From assembly GCF_013408445.1 (NCBI RefSeq), contig NZ_JACBZL010000001.1, positions 1,922,001 to 1,986,000 of the forward strand: a stretch of DNA of 64,000 nucleotides, in the 5' to 3' direction. The position numbers were made by a program, and so were the translations under genes. The notes below the pieces were generated by a model. That model did not search any database and was not told where the DNA came from. It was given only the letters and a program-made list of their open reading frames with translations. The DNA is from Corynebacterium tuberculostearicum. Its GTDB lineage: Bacteria > Actinomycetota > Actinomycetes > Mycobacteriales > Mycobacteriaceae. Of this stretch, positions 47,436-57,646 are shown in pieces. Position 1 is the first letter of the stretch, and every line of letters starts with the position of its first letter.

Positions 47436-47442
47436 TTTGGGC

Positions 47443-48216
47443 CTATCTTTGGGAGCGCGGGGGCTCGGAGGCGTTAAAACGTTCGACGCGCAGGCGGTCG
47501 ACGGCCGGAATCTCAATCGGCTCGAGGTCCGCGAGGGCCACGCCCATGGCCTGGGCGAGGAGGAGATCCGCCAGCTGCGGGTTTCGGGCCAGCGCCGGGC
47601 CGTGCATATAGGTGGCGATGACGCTGCCTTGGACGGCGCCTTCGTAGGTGCGCTGGGCGGAGCCGTCGCTCAGATCGGCGGTGGCGGCCTGGTCGGCATT
47701 GCCATTGCCGCGGGTGAGCGTGCCGAGCGGCTGCGCGGAGGGGCCGAGGATGGTGGCGCCTAGGTGGTTTTCAAAACCGGTCAGCGGCTCGGTGAGGTCA
47801 GCGGTGACACCGGCGCGGGTGGGCTCGGAGGCTACCTCGCCGATGGCGCGGTCCTGCATGCCGGCCGTGGTGGCGTCGAGCAGCCCGACGCCGTCGACGA
47901 TGCGGCCGGAGGCGCGGAAGGATTCGCCCAGGACCTGCAGGCCGGCGCAAATGGCAAAAATGGGGCGGCCGGCGTTTGCGGCGCGGGTGAGGCCGCCATC
48001 GGAAATCAGGTGGTCCGCGGCCAGGATCTGCGCGGTATCTTCGCCGCCGCCGAGGGTGTAGATATCCAGTGTCTCGGGCACGGGCTCGCCCAAGCGGATG
48101 GGGTGAATCTCCGCCTCGAAACCGCGCATGCGGGCGCGCTGGCGCAGGACGAGGGCGTTGCCGTCGTCGCCATAGGTGCCGAGGACGTCGGGAAGCACTA
48201 GGCCGATATTAAGCAT
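47443..48216 (-). CDS. gatD: Lipid II isoglutaminyl synthase, glutaminase subunit GatD
   Basis: 257 residues of the class I glutamine amidotransferase fold (CobB/CobQ-like). The nucleophile is C90 in FAICAGLQVLGESF, and the partner histidine H205 lies in ATYMHGPAL. GGGEDTAQ near residue 57 is typical of GatD. It supplies ammonia to MurT for amidating the alpha-carboxyl of D-Glu in lipid II. Start ATG 48216 overlaps the murT stop by 8 bp. Confidence 0.93.
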   Translation of the reverse strand: MLNIGLVLPDVLGTYGDDGNALVLRQRARMRGFEAEIHPIRLGEPVPETLDIYTLGGGEDTAQILAADHLISDGGLTRAANAGRPIFAICAGLQVLGESFRASGRIVDGVGLLDATTAGMQDRAIGEVASEPTRAGVTADLTEPLTGFENHLGATILGPSAQPLGTLTRGNGNADQAATADLSDGSAQRTYEGAVQGSVIATYMHGPALARNPQLADLLLAQAMGVALADLEPIEIPAVDRLRVERFNASEPPRSQR

Positions 48217-49486
48217 TGGTGGCCTCCTTGGAAAGCGCCTTCTTCAAATCGCGGAAGGCGGTGTAGTTGGCGAGGACCTCGATGCGGCCCTCCGGGCAGG
48301 CGGCGAGCGCGTCCATCGGGTCCGGGATGAGCTCGTGGGAGATATCGGCGTAGACCAGGCGCACGGCCAGGTCGGTGCCGCGCTCGCCGGCGGCCTTGAC
48401 GCTTAAGCCATTGAAGCCTTCGAATTTCACGTCCCAGAGCCAGGACATGTCGATGCCATCGGCCACCTGGCCATTGGTGGCGATGACCAGGCCATCGGCG
48501 CTGCGGTCCACCATGGACAGGGCTTCTTGCCAACCGGCCGGATTCTTGGCCAGCAGCAGGCGAATTTCGCGGCCCTTCCAGTGAATGGTGGAGTAGCGGC
48601 CGGCGACGTCATCGATGCCCTCGGCGGCCGCAATGGCCTTATCTAGGTCCACACCGAAGCCCTGCACGGCCGCGGCGATGGCCTGGGCGGCGTTGCCCCG
48701 GTTCGCGCGGCCGGGCAGCGCCAGGTTCAGCGGGCGCTTGGCGGTGGGGGTGATAATGCCATGCTTATCGACGCCCCAGGTAGGCTGCGGCCGGCGGAAT
48801 TCGCGGCCGTCGGCAAGCGGCTTAACGGCATACCAGTCATCCTCGGTGCGCACGACGTGCCCGCCGGTACGCGGGCAGGTGACGGAATCGCCGAGCCAGC
48901 CGGCGCCGGCCGAGACCCAAATGACATTCTTGGCGTCGTAGGCCACGGAGGTCATGAGCACATCGTCGCAATTGGCGATGACGAGCATGTCCGGGTGGGC
49001 CTCCACGGCGCCGCGCAGGGCGCGCTCAATCTTGTTGATTTCACCCACGCGGTCCAGCTGGTCGCGGGTGAGGTTGAGCAGGACTAGGGCCTGCGGGTTG
49101 AGGTTATCGGCTACGTGGGGCACGTGGAGCTCGTCTACCTCGAGGACCAGGTGGGAGGCATCTTTGCCGGCCATGAGCGCGGAGATGATGCCGGCGTCCA
49201 TGTTGTCGCCGCCGTCGTTGGTGGCTACGGTGTGCTCGGCGCGGACAGCGGCGGCCAACATGCGGGTGGTGGTGGACTTGCCGTTGGTGCCGGTAACCAG
49301 CACGGCCGGACGCCCACCGCCCAGGTTGGTCATGATGGAAGGGTCAATGGCATTGGCGATTAGACCACCGATCATTCCGCCGGCGCCACGGCCGGTGGCG
49401 CGGGAAGCGGTGGTGGCCAGCTTCGCGGCGGTTGTGGCGGTGGTGGTGCGCAACTTCTTCAGCGCACCCGGGACTCTAAAACTCAT
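48209..49486 (-). CDS. murT: Lipid II isoglutaminyl synthase, Mur-ligase subunit MurT
   Basis: 425 residues. Mur ligase core with P-loop VTGTNGKSTTTRML, EVDELHVPHV, LNLTRDQLDRVGE, and the C-terminal DUF1727 domain (ILLAKNPAGWQEAL, NGQVADGIDMSWLWDV). With GatD it amidates lipid II. MurT proteins of firmicutes carry a four-cysteine zinc ribbon after the central domain; here only CPRTGG remains and the second CxxC is replaced by GREFRRPQPTW, so the ribbon seems degenerate. ATG 49486; murT-gatD overlap by 8 bp. Confidence 0.93.
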   Translation of the reverse strand: MSFRVPGALKKLRTTTATTAAKLATTASRATGRGAGGMIGGLIANAIDPSIMTNLGGGRPAVLVTGTNGKSTTTRMLAAAVRAEHTVATNDGGDNMDAGIISALMAGKDASHLVLEVDELHVPHVADNLNPQALVLLNLTRDQLDRVGEINKIERALRGAVEAHPDMLVIANCDDVLMTSVAYDAKNVIWVSAGAGWLGDSVTCPRTGGHVVRTEDDWYAVKPLADGREFRRPQPTWGVDKHGIITPTAKRPLNLALPGRANRGNAAQAIAAAVQGFGVDLDKAIAAAEGIDDVAGRYSTIHWKGREIRLLLAKNPAGWQEALSMVDRSADGLVIATNGQVADGIDMSWLWDVKFEGFNGLSVKAAGERGTDLAVRLVYADISHELIPDPMDALAACPEGRIEVLANYTAFRDLKKALSKEATNA

Positions 49487-49513
49487 GTCCCCTAGGGTAG
49501 TCGGGCGGGCGGC

Positions 49514-50959
49514 TTAGTCGTTCTTTTTCGCCGCCGAGCCGCCAGAATTTCGTCGGCCCCTGCCGCGACCACCGCGGCCGCCGCGGCGCCGGCGCCGCTT
49601 GTTGTTCTTACCGCCGCCCTTTTTGTTGTTCTGCGGCGAGCGTTGGGCGCGCGGCGCAGGCTTGGCGGATTCGGGTTCGGGCTCGGCGTCTTCGATGCGC
49701 GTGAGGGCGTCAAGAAACGCCGCATCCGACATCAGCGGAATGCCCTTGCGGTGGGCATGCATGGGCTTTCCCACCAGATCCGTGGTGACATTGCAGACAA
49801 CCAGCGAGGACTCGCGGGTAAGCTTTTCCGAATAATTGAGCTCCTCGCGCATGAGCGCGGCGATGATGGTGTCTGGGTCCTCGAGGATTTCCGGTGCGAC
49901 GACGATTTCCATGCCGCGGCGCAGCTCCTTGCCCGGCTCGTATTTGCCGGGATTGTGGTGCTGGACGGGGGCCTCGGCGGCGTCGACGCGCACGTGGGAG
50001 CGTTGCAGGCCAAAGCGATCGGCGCGCACGTCCTCCGGTGCATAGCTGCGCACGGTGCCGCCTTCTTGCTGGCGGTAGAGCGCAATGAGCAGCTCGGTTT
50101 GCTCGCGCGAGGTTTCTGGCTCGGGCCGGCCGGCGCGCTCCACCGAGGCATTCGGCGTGGCGTCCAGGCCGCTCTGCTTGGCGACGCCCCCTAACCGCAC
50201 ATCATTCGACCGCACCTGCTGCGCATAGGAGGTGGCCAAGGTATCGATGATGCGAACCGGCGTGGGGACGTGGCCGACCTTTTGGCGCCGCCGGCGACCC
50301 TTGTTGCGGCCGCGGTTGCGCGCCCGGTTTTGGCGGGCGGCGGCCATCATGGCGCGGCGGGCCTCGGCAACGATAAATCCCCAGGTATAGGGGAGATCGT
50401 GGACGATGAGCGTGTGGCCGTCGATAAGCCTGTCCAGCGATTTAAGGATCTTGCCAAAAGCTGGTGCCTGCTCAATATCGGTGGTGCTCAGCCCGTGGAG
50501 GTGGCGCGGTCCGGCGTCGATATCGGGTTTAAGGACGGCGTGGAAGAGCTGGCCTTGTTCGCCGGCGTCGTTGAATGCGATGGCGTCGATAGTCACGATG
50601 CGCCCGGTGCTGGGGTGGATGCCGGTGGTCTGTAGGGTCAGCGCCACGTACGGGTAGTCGGCCGCATCGGTGGATGAGTCGGCTTGCTGCTGCTGTGGCT
50701 TTTGGTGAGCCGCCTCCGGCGCGGCAGGTCGCTCGTGACGGGCAGGTGGGTGCGGCTTCGGCTTCGGTTTTGGCTTGGGCTTTGCGGCGTCCGGTTCGCC
50801 GGACGGTCGCACTGCGCGGCGCGGCCGGGTACGTCGCTGTTCTGTGCCCGGTTTGGGCGCTGTGGACCTGGCCGCGTGGCGCGAAGCCACCGTCGCGGGC
50901 GACGGCGCTGGGGCCGACGCCGGCGTGTGCTGCGGGGAGGAGCCAGGTGTGTTGTTCAT
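49514..50959 (-). CDS. DnaQ-like exonuclease-fold protein, catalytic acids lost
   Basis: About 481 residues. A 100-residue Pro/Lys/Ala-rich N-terminus with a KPKPKPKP tract leads to a DEDD exonuclease-like domain beginning YVALTLQTTGIHPSTGRIV. Active homologues have D-x-E-TTG here; this one has T-x-Q-TTG, so metal ligands are missing. A basic insert (RARNRGRNKGRRRRQK) and a BRCT-like C-terminal region (ESSLVVCNVTTDLVGKPMHA) follow, then an Arg/Gly-rich tail. The locus matches the dnaQ-annotated gene by murT and leuA in relatives (Rv3711c). It probably binds nucleic acid or the replisome without nuclease activity. ATG 50959 chosen; 50983 is possible. Confidence 0.8.
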   Translation of the reverse strand: MNNTPGSSPQHTPASAPAPSPATVASRHAARSTAPKPGTEQRRTRPRRAVRPSGEPDAAKPKPKPKPKPHPPARHERPAAPEAAHQKPQQQQADSSTDAADYPYVALTLQTTGIHPSTGRIVTIDAIAFNDAGEQGQLFHAVLKPDIDAGPRHLHGLSTTDIEQAPAFGKILKSLDRLIDGHTLIVHDLPYTWGFIVAEARRAMMAAARQNRARNRGRNKGRRRRQKVGHVPTPVRIIDTLATSYAQQVRSNDVRLGGVAKQSGLDATPNASVERAGRPEPETSREQTELLIALYRQQEGGTVRSYAPEDVRADRFGLQRSHVRVDAAEAPVQHHNPGKYEPGKELRRGMEIVVAPEILEDPDTIIAALMREELNYSEKLTRESSLVVCNVTTDLVGKPMHAHRKGIPLMSDAAFLDALTRIEDAEPEPESAKPAPRAQRSPQNNKKGGGKNNKRRRRRGGRGGRGRGRRNSGGSAAKKND

Positions 50960-51010
50960 TAAACTCAGTGTAGTATCCCGCATTTCGTGCAGGGGGACAG
51001 GGCGCGCCGC

Positions 51011-53536
51011 TTAATTTTCCACGACGACAATGACCTTCGGCGGAGTCGTTGGCTCTTCGGGCTCCTCAGGTCGCCCCGGTGCTTCCGGCTCTGCGGGCTC
51101 TGCTGGCTCTGCCGGTTTCTCCGGTTCTTCCGGCTCTTCCGGCTCGGACGGTACCAGCGGCACCTCCGGTTCGAGCTCTACAGTGATCTCTGGTTCGGGG
51201 GTGGGGTCGATTTCTGAGCCAGGGATCGTCGTCGTAGGAGCAGTAGTCTCCGGCTCTGGCGTCGGCTCGAGCTCGGAACCTGCGATAGTGGTGCTTGGCG
51301 CGGTGGTAACCGGCACCGGCTTAGGCTCAGGCTCGGACTCCGAGGTCAGCAACGGAGACGTCGTGGTAGGTGCGGTCGACTCCGAGGGCTTTGAATCCGA
51401 GGACGCAGGCTCTGAAGATTCGGGCTCGGGCTGTGCCGAAGTGGACGTAGAGGACGCAGAGGTAGAGGTAGACGTAGACGAGTCTGCAGCCTGGGTCGGC
51501 TTAGACGTTGGCTCGCTCGTGGCAGAACTTGTGGCGGAGCTGGTGGCGGAGCTGGAAGGCTCTGCGGTCTGCTTTTCCGTCGAGGCTGCGGTGGTAGTTT
51601 CAGCTGTCGTTTTCTTGGAAGTTGTCTTTTCCGAGGTAGACGTGCTTGAGGTCGGCAGATCGGACGGCTCGGCAGGCGAGGATGCCTCAGAGGAAGGCTC
51701 CGCAGATGTCGTGCTCTTCGTGGACTCGGTGGTCTGGGAAGGCTCTGCAGCCTGGGTCGGCTTAGACGTTGGCTCGCTCGTGGCAGAACTTGTGGCGGAG
51801 CTGGTGGCGGAGCTGGAAGGCTCTGCGGTCTGCTTTTCCGTCGAGGCTGCGGTGGTAGTTTCAGCTGTCGTTTTCTTGGAAGTTGTCTTTTCCGAGGTAG
51901 ACGTGCTTGAGGTCGGCAGATCGGACGGCTCGGCAGGCGAGGATGCCTCAGAGGAAGGCTCCGCAGATGGCGTACTCTTCGTGGACTTCGTGGTCTGGGA
52001 AGGCTCGGCAGACTGGGAGGACGAGGAGGTTGCGGTCGGCGCCTTGGCCGCTACCTGGGGTGCGGGTTCCGAGCTGGAGGATGGCGTCGAGGCAGGCGTG
52101 GTCCGAGACGGTGCGGGTGCCGGGGCAGAGGTTCGGACCGAGTCGACGTTGTCGGCTGCGGCACTGGCGGCAGCAGCGGCGGTGGAGGCGGCGCGAGAAA
52201 TCGCGTCGGAACTGTCGCCGTGGTGGCCGCCGCGGGGTTCGCTGTGATAGCCACGTCGGTTGTCGGCGGCAGGGGCCTGGGTGCGGTCAGCGTGTGGAGA
52301 GTGCGTCGCGCTGGGCTTCTTCGTGGTCTGCGAAGTGAAGGTGGGGTGGTGCGGCGCTGGAGAGGAGGGGGCGTCGGCAAGCGGGGGCTGAGCCGAGGTA
52401 CCGCTGGTGGGGCCGGCATCGTGGATGCGCGGCGTGGCGGGGTGCGCGGGGCGCTTGGGACCATTGCCGTCGAAGTGGGAAGAATCGAGGGAGGAATGGT
52501 TGTCTTCCGGAGCGGGCGCGGTGGAATGCGCGTTGGTGTCCGAAAGGGATTCGTCGTCGCTCAGCAGGTTGGTGGCTGCGGTGGCGCCGCCGCCAACGAG
52601 CACGGCGACGCCGGCTGCGGCCAGCAGGTTCGAGGTCACGGCACCGGAAGCGCCGGCAGCACCGGCGGTAGAGGCGACGCTGAAACCGCTGGCTGCGGAG
52701 GTGCCGGCGGTAGAGGCACCGGCAGCGGGGCCGCCGGGCACAGCGGATGCGGCCTGAGCGCGGGCTGCGGTAGCGGCGGACATGACGGCGGTGCCACCGG
52801 CGACGACACCCAAAATTAGGCCGGCGTGGTGCCTATTGGCGGCGTTGTGCGCGTAGATGGTGAGCGCGGGGCGGTCATCGGCGTTGTAGTGGAAGTAACC
52901 GTGGGCAATGGCGAGGCGGCCGGTCTTGGTGCAGTCGAGCACGGCAGGGGCGATCTCGCGGGCGGCTTCCCGGGGAAGGGAGCCTAAGAAGGTGCTATTG
53001 ATATAGACGTCGACGGTATTGCGGCGCAGGAAACCGCGGGTGCGCAAAGAAACGAGGTAGTGCTCGTCGGTTTGCGGAAAGGCGGTGACGTCCTTGGAAA
53101 ACTCCGTCAGCGTGGCGGTGGTCTCGCCGGGCAGCATGGTCCAGCGCTGCGCTGGCGGGTTATTGGCGGGAATGCACAGGTGCGGCGCCGGCAGCAGCAG
53201 GTTGAGCGTGGGCCATTCTTCCCCAGCGGCATCCGTCATGCTCACATGGGCGGTGGCGCGCGGGTGCAGGCCGGCGCTGAGAATCCAGTCAAAGAGGGCG
53301 TAGGCCTGGGAATCGGCGGCGCTGAGGTGGCCCACAAGCGAGTCATCGATCCGAACCGCGAAGCCTTCCTCGGCGGTACGGGGGCCGAGTTCTGCGGATA
53401 GGTAACCATCTTCCGCGGCTGTGGATTCGAGCAAGTCGCTGAAAATCTCTGGCGAAACATCCGCAATAGGCAGCTTATGGATCACGCCAAAACCGTGGTC
53501 AGGGACCACGTAGGTGGCGGAATCCAGCGAAGTCAT
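51011..53536 (-). CDS. Large membrane/surface protein with Ser/Thr/Pro/Glu-rich tail (PANNPPA family)
   Basis: 841 residues, not a family I recognise. Residues 1-235 form a folded head with TYVVPDHGFGVIHKLPI at the start and the signature CIPANNPPAQRWTML at about 121-135, also present in the neighbouring protein at 53647. No signal peptide. Two hydrophobic segments follow (about 238-258 and 301-323). The remaining 510 residues are Ser/Thr/Pro/Glu/Lys-rich, including two copies of an 87-residue repeat (about 511-684), and end with Glu/Pro repeats and VIVVVEN; no sortase signal. The tail looks like a cell-wall-spanning stalk, but topology is uncertain. The 13-mer lies at 52371. Confidence 0.75.
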   Translation of the reverse strand: MTSLDSATYVVPDHGFGVIHKLPIADVSPEIFSDLLESTAAEDGYLSAELGPRTAEEGFAVRIDDSLVGHLSAADSQAYALFDWILSAGLHPRATAHVSMTDAAGEEWPTLNLLLPAPHLCIPANNPPAQRWTMLPGETTATLTEFSKDVTAFPQTDEHYLVSLRTRGFLRRNTVDVYINSTFLGSLPREAAREIAPAVLDCTKTGRLAIAHGYFHYNADDRPALTIYAHNAANRHHAGLILGVVAGGTAVMSAATAARAQAASAVPGGPAAGASTAGTSAASGFSVASTAGAAGASGAVTSNLLAAAGVAVLVGGGATAATNLLSDDESLSDTNAHSTAPAPEDNHSSLDSSHFDGNGPKRPAHPATPRIHDAGPTSGTSAQPPLADAPSSPAPHHPTFTSQTTKKPSATHSPHADRTQAPAADNRRGYHSEPRGGHHGDSSDAISRAASTAAAAASAAADNVDSVRTSAPAPAPSRTTPASTPSSSSEPAPQVAAKAPTATSSSSQSAEPSQTTKSTKSTPSAEPSSEASSPAEPSDLPTSSTSTSEKTTSKKTTAETTTAASTEKQTAEPSSSATSSATSSATSEPTSKPTQAAEPSQTTESTKSTTSAEPSSEASSPAEPSDLPTSSTSTSEKTTSKKTTAETTTAASTEKQTAEPSSSATSSATSSATSEPTSKPTQAADSSTSTSTSASSTSTSAQPEPESSEPASSDSKPSESTAPTTTSPLLTSESEPEPKPVPVTTAPSTTIAGSELEPTPEPETTAPTTTIPGSEIDPTPEPEITVELEPEVPLVPSEPEEPEEPEKPAEPAEPAEPEAPGRPEEPEEPTTPPKVIVVVEN
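51483..52004 (-). repeat. Two tandem copies of a 261-bp coding repeat
   Basis: 51483-51743 and 51744-52004, in frame (87 codons), almost identical; a handful of changes are confined to the far end (about 51977-52000). Near identity implies recent duplication or gene conversion and likely copy-number variation between strains. Confidence 0.92.
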
Positions 53537-53646
53537 TGGGGCCTTTCCATACGAAACAATAGTTACTTCGCATTTTAAGCATCGCTAGGGGCGATTTCCA
53601 ATTTCCCAACCCGGCGAGAACGGGGTGTTATCCTGCCGAAAAGTTT

Positions 53647-54426
53647 CTAGAGAATAAAAATAAGTACGGCGATAAGCGCTGCAATTACCAGTAGGGCAAT
53701 GAGGGTGGGCCACCACTGCCGGCGGCGCGGTGCGGCGTCATTGACGTTCACGGCGCGGAAGCTGGTGGTTTCGAAGGTTTCGGTGGCGGCGGGGGAGGTA
53801 GGGGTGGCGTCGGCAAGCGAGGCTTCCTTTGAATCCGGCAGCGGCGCACCCGCATAGATGCTGAGCACGCGGCCGGTGCTGCGCGGCGCATGGTAGGCAT
53901 GGGCCAGGGTTGTGCCCTGCTTGGCGACGTCCACCCCATCCAGCCGCCCCACCCACTGCGGGCCCAAATAAGCATCGGCGCCGGATCCGGTGGTGCTGGG
54001 TGAAAGCGTCACCAATACGTGCATGCGCGCGTGGGCGGGAATATCCAGATCCGCAGGTAGCTCGGTGATGTTGATGGGCGGGGCATAGCCCAGCATCGTC
54101 CACGGGCCGGCCGGCGGGTTATTGGCCGGCAGGCAGAGACCCGGCCGAGGCAATAGGAGGGACAGGGATCCATCGGGCTGCCGCGCGGCCGTGGCTGCAG
54201 GGGTGAGCCCGGCGCGAAAGAGTAGATCTATCTCGGGGTATTCGGCGCGGTCGGCGCTGGTGATGTGCCCGATGGGGGAGTCGGTGCGCACCTCCAGGCC
54301 ACCGTCCTGGCGGGGCGCCAAGGTGACGGTGAACTCCTGGCTTTCCTTCGTCTGCGCACCATAGATGGGTAGGGCCTGCACGGCGCCCAAGCCGCGGTGC
54401 GGAATGAGGTAGGTAGAAGAAGGCAT
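53647..54426 (-). CDS. Tail-anchored paralogue of the PANNPPA surface protein
   Basis: About 259 residues. It shares with the downstream 841-residue protein the opening YLIPHRGLGAVQALPIYG, the signature CLPANNPPAGPWTML (about 119-133) and the later LAHAYHAPRSTGRVLSIYAGA. A single C-terminal helix (WWPTLIALLVIAALIAVLIF) suggests tail anchoring with the head inside the cell, and no signal peptide is present. AGAAGG precedes ATG 54426. The pair are same-strand, 110 bp apart, and may work together; function unknown. The 13-mer lies at 53807. Confidence 0.75.
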   Translation of the reverse strand: MPSSTYLIPHRGLGAVQALPIYGAQTKESQEFTVTLAPRQDGGLEVRTDSPIGHITSADRAEYPEIDLLFRAGLTPAATAARQPDGSLSLLLPRPGLCLPANNPPAGPWTMLGYAPPINITELPADLDIPAHARMHVLVTLSPSTTGSGADAYLGPQWVGRLDGVDVAKQGTTLAHAYHAPRSTGRVLSIYAGAPLPDSKEASLADATPTSPAATETFETTSFRAVNVNDAAPRRRQWWPTLIALLVIAALIAVLIFIL

Positions 54427-54483
54427 ACCCACCCTTCTACCACGCCGGGGCGCGGCGCTGGTGTTTAGCGCCGGCGAGCGCGC

Positions 54484-56443
<1,960 letters not shown>

Positions 56444-56518
56444 ATCGGTCACACTACAGGTTCTCTCACTATGTGGCAAGAGATTTCATTCAATGAGACA
56501 CGGCGGCGGTACGGTACT

Positions 56519-57646
56519 ATGCCTTTCGTGTCTACAGCCCGCCATGCCGCATCCACCTCACCGTCCTTACTGCGCTCCTTGTGGGCGCCTGCCGTGCTCG
56601 TTGCGCTCATCGGCGCCGCACTGCGCGTAGGTGCGCTCGCGGCGGTGGCCGCCGTGCAGGACGATAAGCTCTGGGGACTGCTCAACAAGTGGGACGCCAA
56701 GCACTACGTAGGAATCGCCCGCGGCGGGTACTTCGGGGCGGATATCTCTACGGATGGGCCGGTCCATGAGACGACGATGGCCTTCTTCCCGGGCTTTCCC
56801 TTCCTGGTGCGTGCGGTGAGCGGCATCTTGGGAACCGGCGAGGCCGGCACTGCCATCGCGCTCAACGTGCTCTTTAGCATCGCGCTGGCCGCCGGTGTGA
56901 TGGCCCTGGCCGCGCAGATGGGCATGGGGAAGTGGGCCCAGGTGCTCAGCGCCGTAGTGGTCACCAGCGCGCCGATGTCCATCGTGTTTTCTATGCCGTA
57001 TACCGAGGCGCTTTTCGGGGCACTGGCTATCTGGGCGGTGGTGGCGCTGGTGGGCGAGCGCTGGTGGGCCGCCGCGGCGTATATCTTTGTGGCCGGGCTC
57101 GTGCGCCTTACCGCGGTGGATCTCGTTGCGGTCTTTGGCCTTATGGTGCTGCTGCGGGCCCGAAAGGACTGGCGAGCCTGGGCTGCGGTGGCGTTTTCCG
57201 TCGTGCCGCTGGTGGGCTATTTGTGGTGGTCGAGCAACCATTTGAAAGACGTCGGCGGCTACTTTGGCATTCAGAAGGAACATTGGAATTCCGGCTTTGA
57301 TGGTGGCAAAGCCACGGTGGTGTGGCTGTGGGAGACGCTCACCGGGGCCACCAATGGCGGCTACCTGCTCAGCGCCGGCGTAATGATCGCTGCTCCGGTA
57401 TGCCTGGTGCTAGCGTGGCGCCGCCTGCCGCTGGCGGCCTGGCTATTTTCCGCCGTTCTCATGGCCAACGTGTTGCTTTCTGATGGCATCATGCACTCGC
57501 GGCCCCGGCTGCTCCTGCCGGCGGTGATCGTGTTGTTGCCGTGGGTGAAAAAGGGGGCGTCGGCAAGCGTGGCGGTTATTGCCTGGGCCCTGTTTGGCGC
57601 GTGGTTTTCGGCCTATATGCTCGGCGTATTTGAGTGGGCCATTTAG
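56519..57646 (+). CDS. PigV-like mannosyltransferase (GT-C fold)
   Basis: 375 residues, about nine helices. After the first helix comes LLNKWDAKHYVGIARGGYF; the WDAxHY motif is the PIG-V/GT-C signature with the catalytic Asp outside the membrane. Later FFPGFPFLVRAVSG and VFSMPYTEALFGAL are also typical. Likely uses polyprenyl-phosphate-mannose for lipoglycan or protein mannosylation. ATG 56519 is chosen (GTG 56528 also possible); the earlier in-frame ATG at 56471 falls in the leuA promoter region. Convergent with the DMT gene by 4 bp. One 13-mer copy is at 57557. Confidence 0.85.
   Translation: MPFVSTARHAASTSPSLLRSLWAPAVLVALIGAALRVGALAAVAAVQDDKLWGLLNKWDAKHYVGIARGGYFGADISTDGPVHETTMAFFPGFPFLVRAVSGILGTGEAGTAIALNVLFSIALAAGVMALAAQMGMGKWAQVLSAVVVTSAPMSIVFSMPYTEALFGALAIWAVVALVGERWWAAAAYIFVAGLVRLTAVDLVAVFGLMVLLRARKDWRAWAAVAFSVVPLVGYLWWSSNHLKDVGGYFGIQKEHWNSGFDGGKATVVWLWETLTGATNGGYLLSAGVMIAAPVCLVLAWRRLPLAAWLFSAVLMANVLLSDGIMHSRPRLLLPAVIVLLPWVKKGASASVAVIAWALFGAWFSAYMLGVFEWAI

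Noticed and set aside
51483..52004. CRISPR-like repeat
   Set aside because: Only two contiguous in-frame copies of 261 bp and no spacers.
51030..52247. 405-codon plus frame rich in Ser, Gly and Val over the surface-protein gene
   Set aside because: It mirrors the repetitive minus-strand coding sequence and starts without a ribosome site.
56471..56518. Upstream ATG start for the PigV-like gene
   Set aside because: It would add 16 polar residues and place coding sequence over the region needed for the leuA leader promoter.
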